This document shows positions 8,603 to 15,239 of a DNA stretch of 64,000 nt, piece after piece. The stretch lies in contig WRCX01000001.1 of NCBI GenBank assembly GCA_009783705.1, positions 57,503-121,502 on the forward strand, in the 5' to 3' direction. Made by a program: the position numbers and the translations under genes. Source of the DNA: Candidatus Bathycorpusculum hydrogenotrophicum. GTDB lineage: Archaea; Thermoproteota; Bathyarchaeia; Bathyarchaeales; Bathycorpusculaceae. Every line of letters starts with the position of its first letter. The first letter of the stretch is position 1. Below the pieces are notes generated by a model. The model was not told the DNA's origin. It worked only from the letters and a program-made list of their open reading frames with translations, and ran no database searches.

Positions 8603-11034
8603 GCGACGGTAAAGTGGTCGAAAAACAGAACGCGCTTGTTTTATTTTTTGATCATTTTACCAACACCGATGTGGCTATTGTCGGTGGCAAGAATGCTAGT
8701 CTTGGTGAGATGATTTCTGCAGGGTTGCCGGTTCCTTTTGGTTTTGCTGTGACTGCTCGCTCGTATGAGCGCTATATTGTTGAGACGCAGCTTTCTGAGA
8801 AAATATATAGTATAATTAAAGATACTGTTAAAAATCCAAATGATCCTAAACAGTACGATATTGCCTCCAAGCATATTCGGGAGCTTATGGAAAAGACTCC
8901 GATGCCTAAAGATATCGAGGCTGCTATACGAGAGGCCTATATCGAGCTTAACAAACGCTTAGCGTTAAAGGATACGTTTGTGGCTGTGCGTTCTAGTGCG
9001 ACGGCGGAGGATTTGCCGGATGCTTCTTTTGCTGGTCAGCAGGAGACTTATCTTAATGTGAAGGGTTCTGATGATCTTATTGAGAAAGTGGTTAAGTGTT
9101 GGAGTAGTCTTTTTACTCCGCGTGCAATTTTTTACCGCAACGAGAAGGGTTTTTCTCATGAGAAGGTTTTCATCAGTGTGGGTGTGCAAAAGATGGTTAA
9201 CAGCCGTGCTGCTGGTGTAATGTTTACTATTAATCCTGTTTCAGGTACTCCTGATGAGATTGTTATTGAGGGTAATTTTGGTTTAGGCGAAACAGTTGTA
9301 GCCGGTGCGGTTACTCCTGATAATTTTGTTGTTGATAAAGAGTCTCTTAAAATTAAGGCTTGCAATATTGCTAAAAAAACAATCAAATACATCCGTGATC
9401 CCAAGACGGGCAAAACCGTTCATCTTGATGTTGCTGAGAGGGAGCAGAAGCAGGTCTGCATTACCGATACAGAGATTGCGTACTTGGCCAATTTGGCTAA
9501 GCGTATCGAGAACCACTATAAGCGTCCTATGGATATTGAGTGGGCCATAGATCAGGATTTTTCCTATCCTGCCAATATGTTGTTGGTTCAAGCACGTCCT
9601 GAGACTGTGTTTGGGACAAAAATTATGGAGGAAACAAAAGTGGAAGAAACTAAAGCTCAAAACGTAAAAATTGTTGTCCGTGGAATTTCTGCTGGACGAC
9701 GAGGTTATGGTGTAGGTAAAGCTCAAATTGTTCTCAACCCCCAAGATGCACATGAAAAAATGACCAAAGGCGCTATCCTTGTTACCGGCATGACTGACCC
9801 TGACTTTGTTCCCTTCATGAAAATGGCCTCAGCCATAGTTACCGATAAAGGCGGCATAACCAGCCACGCAGCGATTGTTAGCCGTGAACTCAACATTCCC
9901 TGTGTAGTAGGAACTGAAACAGCCACCCAAGTCATGCAAACCGGAGAAGAATACACCGTAGACTCTCGAAACGGTCTCATCTATGAGGGCATACTTGAAC
10001 AAGCCACCGCCCCACCCACAAATGTTTGCGCAGCAGTCCAAACAGCTGAACCAGCCCCCGTCACAGCAACAAAAATTTATCTAAACCTTGGCACTCCTGA
10101 GATGATCGAGCAGTACCAGAATTTACCCTTTGAAGGCATAGGTTTGATGCGCACCGAATTTATCATGGCAAGCGCCATAGGCAAACATCCCATGCTCTTT
10201 GTTGACAACAATGAAAGCCAACAGTTCGTTGACACCTTTGCTGACAACATTGCAAAAGTGGCACGCGTCATCCAACCAAGACCCGTTGTGGTACGCTTTA
10301 GTGACTTTAAGACAAACGAGTATCGCAACCTCAAAGGCGGCGATAAATACGAAATTGTCGAAGAAAACCCCATGCTTGGCTGGAGAGGTTGTAGCCGCTA
10401 CACCAGCAAATGGTATGAAGCAGCATTCCGATTAGAATGCCAAGCCATCAAAAAATGCCGAACTGAATGGGGCCTAAAAAACGTCTACGTCATGCTTCCA
10501 ATGGTCCGAACACTCTGGGAAGCCAAAAAAGTTTTAGCCCTCATGAAAGAAGAAGGCCTAGAACGCAACAAAGACTTCAAAATCTGGTTCATGGCCGAAA
10601 CACCCTCCATTGCCATCCTAGCAGACGAATTTAGCAAACTCGTTGACGGATTTAGCATCGGCAGTAATGACATGACCCAAGGCATCCTCATGATTGACCG
10701 TGACAGCGAACGCCTCGGCCAAATGGGATACTTTGACGAACGCGACCCCGCAGTTAAACGCATCATTGCTCATCTCATCAAAGTTGCACACGAAAACGGA
10801 TGCACCGTTAGCATCTGCGGTGAAGGCCCAAGCAACCTACCCGACTTTGCAGAATTCCTTGTCCGCGTAGGCATTGACAGCATCTCAGTTAACAATGATG
10901 CCATAGTAGCGACCCGCAAACATGTCGCTCAAGTAGAACAAAAACTTATACTAGAGCGTCTAGCTGAGCAAGCCGCAATAGCCTCTGGTCGCCCAATCAA
11001 AAAACCCACTCCCGACTGGGAATGGAACCCCTAA
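8599..11034 (+). CDS. ppsA: Phosphoenolpyruvate synthase
   Basis: Cytoplasmic enzyme converting pyruvate, ATP and water to phosphoenolpyruvate, AMP and phosphate, for gluconeogenesis. Domains in order: ATP-grasp nucleotide-binding domain (about 12-340), swivelling phosphohistidine domain with catalytic His423 in GGITSHAAIV, and a TIM-barrel PEP-binding domain ending with catalytic Cys740 in SICGEGPS. At 811 residues it is full length. The TTG start overlaps the L10e stop codon. Codon style flips near base 9640 (codon 347), at the linker between the ATP-grasp and phosphohistidine domains: T/G-ending codons before it, C/A-ending codons after. No in-frame break is seen. Confidence 0.95.
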   Translation: MSDGKVVEKQNALVLFFDHFTNTDVAIVGGKNASLGEMISAGLPVPFGFAVTARSYERYIVETQLSEKIYSIIKDTVKNPNDPKQYDIASKHIRELMEKTPMPKDIEAAIREAYIELNKRLALKDTFVAVRSSATAEDLPDASFAGQQETYLNVKGSDDLIEKVVKCWSSLFTPRAIFYRNEKGFSHEKVFISVGVQKMVNSRAAGVMFTINPVSGTPDEIVIEGNFGLGETVVAGAVTPDNFVVDKESLKIKACNIAKKTIKYIRDPKTGKTVHLDVAEREQKQVCITDTEIAYLANLAKRIENHYKRPMDIEWAIDQDFSYPANMLLVQARPETVFGTKIMEETKVEETKAQNVKIVVRGISAGRRGYGVGKAQIVLNPQDAHEKMTKGAILVTGMTDPDFVPFMKMASAIVTDKGGITSHAAIVSRELNIPCVVGTETATQVMQTGEEYTVDSRNGLIYEGILEQATAPPTNVCAAVQTAEPAPVTATKIYLNLGTPEMIEQYQNLPFEGIGLMRTEFIMASAIGKHPMLFVDNNESQQFVDTFADNIAKVARVIQPRPVVVRFSDFKTNEYRNLKGGDKYEIVEENPMLGWRGCSRYTSKWYEAAFRLECQAIKKCRTEWGLKNVYVMLPMVRTLWEAKKVLALMKEEGLERNKDFKIWFMAETPSIAILADEFSKLVDGFSIGSNDMTQGILMIDRDSERLGQMGYFDERDPAVKRIIAHLIKVAHENGCTVSICGEGPSNLPDFAEFLVRVGIDSISVNNDAIVATRKHVAQVEQKLILERLAEQAAIASGRPIKKPTPDWEWNP

Positions 11035-11049
11035 ACCCCTTTGGGTTTA
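11032..11049 (+). terminator. Hairpin terminator after ppsA
   Basis: TAAACCC at 11032-11038 pairs with GGGTTTA at 11043-11049 around a CTTT loop. A T-rich run follows (to about 11070). The left arm includes the ppsA stop codon. Confidence 0.55.
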
Positions 11050-11093
11050 AATGTTTGTTTAATTTTTTATCTTAACCGTTGTTAGTGGATACT

Positions 11094-12095
11094 ATGTTAG
11101 GGTTTGATTTTGAAGTCGACAAACTAAAACAGGAAATCACTCGACTGGGTGCTAATCGGGTCTTACTTCAAATGCCTCAGGGCCTAAAACCTCACGCAAC
11201 CCAATTTGCCCAACTGGTGCAATCCTGCAATGCCCTCCCAATTGTCTTAGTTGATCCCTGCTATGGCGCATGTGACATAGCACAAAACGAAGCGGAAGGA
11301 TTAGATGCTGATTTGATCGTACATATTGGACACACCCAAATGATCAATCAAACAAAAACACCCACCCTCTACATAGAAGCCCACGCTAATCTCCAAATCA
11401 CATCCGCCATCCAGCAGGCCCTCCCACTACTAATAGATTACAAAACAATCGGATTAACCACCTCTCTTCAACATATAGAAACCCTCAACAGCACAAAACA
11501 ACTCCTAACCGAACACGGCAAAACCGTTCTTATCGGCGATGCAGGCCAGCTCCCCTATGCCGGTCAACTACTTGGATGCAACTATAGCAACGCTAAAACA
11601 ATCGCCCACCAAGTTGATGCTTTTCTCTTTATCGGCGGCGGCCTATTCCACGCCCTCGGTGTTGCTTTAGGCACAAACAAACCCACCATCATCGCTGATC
11701 CCTACGACAACAAAGCCTACTCCATCACCAACCAAGCCCAACGACTACTACAGCAACGCTATGCAACTCTGCAAGCCGCCAAAGACGCAAAAACCATCGG
11801 CATTCTGGTTGGCCTAAAACTAGGACAAAAACATCTCTCCCAAGCCCTAACCGCCAAAACCACAGCCGAAAAATCTGGCCGAATTGCCCTCCTATTGGCT
11901 GGACGAGAAATCAACCCCGAGGCACTTATGGATTTTCCCAACATCGATGCCTACATCAACACCGCCTGCCCCCGCATCTCCCTTGACACTCCCAGCAAAT
12001 TCCAAAAACCCATCCTGACCCCTAACGAGTTTATGGTACTCTGCGGCGAAATCTCATGGACCGACATGCTCAAAAAAGGCTTATTCGAAAACTAG
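11094..12095 (+). CDS. dph2: 2-(3-amino-3-carboxypropyl)histidine synthase (diphthamide, Dph2)
   Basis: Non-canonical radical-SAM enzyme that transfers the aminocarboxypropyl group of SAM to the target histidine of elongation factor 2, the first step of diphthamide synthesis. The three cluster-binding cysteines sit in separate domains as expected: Cys56 (DPCYGACD), Cys162 (LLGCNYSNA) and Cys292 (NTACPRIS). Length (333 residues) suits the archaeal homodimeric enzyme. I chose ATG 11094 because a TATA-like stretch near 11055-11068 would put transcription start only a few bases upstream. The gene overlaps the next by 40 bases. Confidence 0.93.
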   Translation: MLGFDFEVDKLKQEITRLGANRVLLQMPQGLKPHATQFAQLVQSCNALPIVLVDPCYGACDIAQNEAEGLDADLIVHIGHTQMINQTKTPTLYIEAHANLQITSAIQQALPLLIDYKTIGLTTSLQHIETLNSTKQLLTEHGKTVLIGDAGQLPYAGQLLGCNYSNAKTIAHQVDAFLFIGGGLFHALGVALGTNKPTIIADPYDNKAYSITNQAQRLLQQRYATLQAAKDAKTIGILVGLKLGQKHLSQALTAKTTAEKSGRIALLLAGREINPEALMDFPNIDAYINTACPRISLDTPSKFQKPILTPNEFMVLCGEISWTDMLKKGLFEN

Positions 12096-12753
12096 ATCTC
12101 GAGCTCTTTGTAGCTTCATTACAGCCTCAACCCAACCCCCAAGTGCAACTAGAACAGTATACCACACCTGAAGCCATAGCCGCCAACCTACTCTACCTAG
12201 CCGCATACACCCACAACGATATCATAAGCAAATCCGTGTTGGATTTAGGATGCGGCACAGGCCGATTAGGTTTGGGTGCAGCATTTTTGGGAGCGACAGA
12301 GATTGTTGGCATAGACCTTGACCCCATCGCCATAAAAACCGCCCAAACAAACACCCAAAAAACGGGTTTATCTAACTGTGCGCAGTGGATCAACGGTGAC
12401 ATATCTGCTATTGAGGGTCGCTTTGATACGGTGGTGCAAAACCCGCCGTTTGGAGTACAAAACCGTAAAGCTGATCAAGCCTTTTTGGTTAAAGCCCTTG
12501 AAGTCGCAGACAAAGTCTACTCCATTCACAAACATCCCGAAGTCGATGAACATTTAATAAAGATGCTAAAATCCAGCGGGAGCTTGTTCAGGTACATCCC
12601 TCTCCCTTTTTGGAAGGGTTTATAGCTAAATCTGGCGGAGCCATAACTGCAGTATATTCAATGCTTATGACTATTCCCAAGATGTTTGAGTTTCACCGTA
12701 AACTTAAACATGACTTCGTAATTGATCTATACATTATAGAAAAACAGCAGTAA
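12056..12753 (+). CDS. METTL5-like rRNA adenine methyltransferase, frameshifted
   Basis: Class I methyltransferase of the METTL5/COG2263 family; its relatives make N6-methyladenine in small-subunit rRNA. The start ATG overlaps dph2. Motif I LDLGCGTGRLG is at 62-72 and the catalytic NPPF at 129-132. The open frame stops at 12625, but the family C-terminus continues one frame away from about 12552 to a TAA at 12751-12753 (AKSGGAITAVYS then FEFHRKLKHDFVIDLY). Adding one T to the run in CATTTAAT near 12548-12552 restores a continuous protein of about 232 residues. This may be a sequence error or a real, recent mutation. Confidence 0.8.
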
Positions 12754-12936
12754 CTGCGTGAATAAAGCGTAAACTGATCGTATGTTATAAAACAACACTT
12801 GGGTTGGTTGTTTGAGCAAGGTTACCCTCGGTATCGTAGGTGTCAAATCGAAGTGGCGAGTATAGCCCTATAGACTGGCGGTGTTGTTTTTCTATTTGTA
12901 GTCGCCTTGGATGGGTGCTCTTTTTGTTTATCAAAA
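12754..12936. other. Gap before csl4 with structured-RNA candidate
   Basis: No coding signal is seen. AAAACAACAC at 12789-12798 is perfectly complementary to GTGTTGTTTT at 12881-12890, enclosing 82 bases. A smaller hairpin fits inside (ATAG at about 12862-12865 with CTAT). A TATA-like TGTTATAAAA overlaps the left arm, and a T-rich run follows the right arm. It could be a small RNA or a long-stem terminator. It does not fold as a tRNA by eye. Confidence 0.35.
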
Positions 12937-12946
12937 GGTTTATTGA
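12937..12946 (+). promoter_or_regulatory. TATA box of csl4-rpoL
   Basis: AGGTTTATTG lies about 65 bases before the csl4 ATG and matches the AGGTTTAT style seen before the L3 gene. Confidence 0.5.
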
Positions 12947-13006
12947 GTAGAATCGAAACTAAACTTATGCGTTTATCAGAATTAACTTACTATTTACGTA
13001 ACGAAG

Positions 13007-13621
13007 ATGAATATCATGACATTAAAAGCTCCTGAACAAAAAAGTGGTCACCTCGTAATACCCGGCGAACGTCTCGGGGTCATCGAAGAATTTATTCCTG
13101 ACTCAGGAACCTACGTCAAAGACGGTGTGATATATTCAAAGATTGTTGGCCACAGTCTTCTTGATTTGCAGAATCGGCGCGTCTCTGTTTATCCTTCTAT
13201 TACTTCTGCTGTGGTACCCAAAGTTGGGACCGTTGTTATTGGACAAATTGGTAATGCCCAGTCCGATAATGTTTTAGTGAAAATCTTTAGGGTGGGTAAA
13301 AAACAAGTTTCTGGTACCTTTGGCGGCATACTCCATGTTAGTGATGTTTCTGATCGATATGTGGAGTCGATGGGTGATGTATGTAAACCCGGTGATATCA
13401 TTCGTGCTAAGGTTATCAGTGAGAAAAACCAAATTTTCCACCTCTCAACCAATGACAAAAATCTCGGGGTGCTCTATGGTTTCTGTAGTCGAGATGGTAC
13501 CCTGCTAATTCAAGACCATTATGATCTCAAATGTTCTAAATGTGGTAATGTTGAGCGCCGCAAGATGGCTCCAGATTACGGTAAAGAATCGCTATATAGA
13601 GGGAAAATAAGTGAAAGTTAG
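13007..13621 (+). CDS. csl4: Exosome subunit Csl4
   Basis: RNA-binding cap protein of the archaeal exosome, which degrades and tails RNA. Residues about 15-60 form the N-terminal domain, 70-145 an S1 domain (GTVVIGQIGNAQSDNVLVKIF), and the C-terminus is a zinc ribbon (GFCSRDG ... CSKCGNVERRKMA) in which the first pair is reduced to a single visible cysteine. ATG 13016 is an alternative start. rpoL follows, overlapping by 11 bases, a pairing common in archaea. Confidence 0.93.
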   Translation: MNIMTLKAPEQKSGHLVIPGERLGVIEEFIPDSGTYVKDGVIYSKIVGHSLLDLQNRRVSVYPSITSAVVPKVGTVVIGQIGNAQSDNVLVKIFRVGKKQVSGTFGGILHVSDVSDRYVESMGDVCKPGDIIRAKVISEKNQIFHLSTNDKNLGVLYGFCSRDGTLLIQDHYDLKCSKCGNVERRKMAPDYGKESLYRGKISES

Positions 13622-13892
13622 AGTGCTAAAAAAAGAAGGAAACGAACTTAAAATTGAAATTGAAGGCGGTAGCCATGGTATATGTAACCTTATTCAGAAA
13701 CGTCTTCTCGAAGATGAACGTGTAGAGTTTGCAGGTTATGATGTGCCGCACCCCTTAGCTTCCAGCCCCATAATATATCTGCGTATGAAGGGCCAAGCCA
13801 AACCTGAGGATGCCCTAATTGATGCTGTTGCCAAAGTGCGCGAGACTAACGATGCTTTTGGCAAAGAGCTGGCTCGTATTTTTAAAGCTTAA
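13611..13892 (+). CDS. rpoL: DNA-directed RNA polymerase subunit L
   Basis: Small assembly subunit of archaeal RNA polymerase, equivalent to Rpb11/AC19; it pairs with subunit D. The 93 residues include the typical EGGSHGICNLIQKRLLED stretch and a C-terminal amphipathic helix. The start is GTG, overlapping the end of csl4. It ends 7 bases from the convergent TrmB-type regulator gene, with a CTTTTTTATT run in the gap acting as a likely terminator. Confidence 0.95.
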   Translation: MKVRVLKKEGNELKIEIEGGSHGICNLIQKRLLEDERVEFAGYDVPHPLASSPIIYLRMKGQAKPEDALIDAVAKVRETNDAFGKELARIFKA

Positions 13893-13899
13893 CTCTTTT

Positions 13900-14748
13900 T
13901 TATTCTGCTCTGGGTTTACTTACTTGTTTGCTGGTGTAGTTGTAAACCTCAAGGGGCATGGTTTCTTTATTCCAATAGGTTTCAAAATAGCTTCTGGCCA
14001 GCATTATGACTGAGGGGCTGTTTGTCCACAAGACGGGGGTTTCTGCAAAATTGCGCTCTTCAAATGATATTATTATTTCTTTTCCATCAAATATGAAGAA
14101 CTGTGCTCTTGGCGGTGGTATACTATCTTCCATTTTTGCATTGGTTTGCTCATTGTAAACTGAGAGTTTGTTTGTGTCTTTGTCAGTGTTTATTTTTTTG
14201 GTTATCCACCTTATTTTTACGCCTTTGTCTTTGGCGATCTTGATTGATTCTTCTACGCTGGTTAACCATGGTAAGAGTTCTCTGTTTGGTGTGAGACTGT
14301 CTACTGTGCTTTGAGTTTTCTCAATGGATTCTTGGATTTTACGTATGATGGATTGTTTTTCTGTGATCATTACAATTTGATCTTTTTCATGATAACTTAT
14401 GGCTGAAGTGTACTTTTCGTGAGCATTATTGGCGAATTCTTCAGCTTTTCGATTTAATTCCTGAAAATTTTCTTTCTTTTTTTCTATGAGAATGGCTGTT
14501 GCTTTTTTGGGTTCGACTGCGCGAAATCTAGTTGGTTTGGATATTATTTTTTCAACTATGCCTATTTGTTGAAGTTCGCTTAGTACGCGGTAGATGTCTT
14601 GTCGAGCTATGCCTGATACTTTAAAGATGCTGAATGCTTTAGATGCGGTACCTAACCTTAGGAGTGCTAGGTATACTTTTGTTTGGTTGATTGTTAGTCC
14701 CAGTTCGGCGAGTATTCTGTTTTCGTCGCTGTCGCTAAATCCTTCCAT
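13900..14748 (-). CDS. TrmB-family transcriptional regulator
   Basis: A winged helix-turn-helix occupies about residues 10-75 (LGLTINQTKVYLALLRLG ... RQDIYRVLSELQQIGIVEK), followed by a Lys/Glu-rich helical segment with coiled-coil character. The C-terminal phospholipase-D-like effector region is about residues 125-265. TrmB proteins sense sugars or related ligands, but the ligand here is unknown. A candidate target is the secreted PQQ-propeller gene reading away from it across 490 bases. The 282 residues suit the shorter TrmB class that lacks a full sugar-binding domain. Confidence 0.88.
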   Translation of the reverse strand: MEGFSDSDENRILAELGLTINQTKVYLALLRLGTASKAFSIFKVSGIARQDIYRVLSELQQIGIVEKIISKPTRFRAVEPKKATAILIEKKKENFQELNRKAEEFANNAHEKYTSAISYHEKDQIVMITEKQSIIRKIQESIEKTQSTVDSLTPNRELLPWLTSVEESIKIAKDKGVKIRWITKKINTDKDTNKLSVYNEQTNAKMEDSIPPPRAQFFIFDGKEIIISFEERNFAETPVLWTNSPSVIMLARSYFETYWNKETMPLEVYNYTSKQVSKPRAE

Positions 14749-15239
14749 ATTACCTATTGTGTATGTTTTTCTTTTTAACCTTAAGCCTTTATGTCGGATG
14801 CTAAACTTATGACATTTTTTAAAAGAATGCTTTAGACTTGACCTGTTGTGTGTAGTTGCAAAAATTTCTTAAAATTAAATTGTTTATTTGTGTGGTATTG
14901 GGGGAAACCGGTTGATAAAAAACACTGTGGTCTGTGGTTGTTGTGTTTGTTTGTCTATGTGTTTCAGTTTGTAGGCTTCGTGAAGGGGCTCTGATGTGGT
15001 GTGGGTGGTTGTTGCTTGATGTGCTGTCAGTTTTTAGTTGTATGTGTGTATTTTGAGCCGGTTTGGTTGTTGATTTCTTTTGTTTTGTTTGATTTTTATT
15101 CTGTTATATTTTTCGTGCTGTCTTGTCATAAGCGATACTTACGGCTTTCTTTTATATATTGACCATTGCATTGATTCTACCCACAAAGCGCTTGACAGAT
15201 CACAATAGATTTGCTGGCGCTCAAGGAGAAAAAAGAAAA
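14749..15239. other. 490-base gene-free region, T/G-rich
   Basis: The region lies between the divergent TrmB regulator and the PQQ-propeller gene. It is strongly T/G-rich on the plus strand and has no convincing ORF. It holds the TATA box of the propeller gene at 15151-15159 and probably regulator binding sites. A TTAAATTGTTTATTTG segment near 14875 is a second TATA candidate. I see no clear RNA fold. Confidence 0.6.
15151..15159 (+). promoter_or_regulatory. TATA box of the PQQ-propeller gene
   Basis: CTTTTATATATTG lies about 88 bases before ATG 15240. It rules out translation starting at the upstream in-frame codon at 15159. AAGGAG at 15222-15227 is the likely ribosome binding site. Confidence 0.65.

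Noticed and set aside
9283..9753. Minus-strand open frame of 156 codons inside ppsA
   Set aside because: It is antisense to a clearly conserved gene, has no family motifs and starts from no plausible promoter; it is a by-product of ppsA codon bias.
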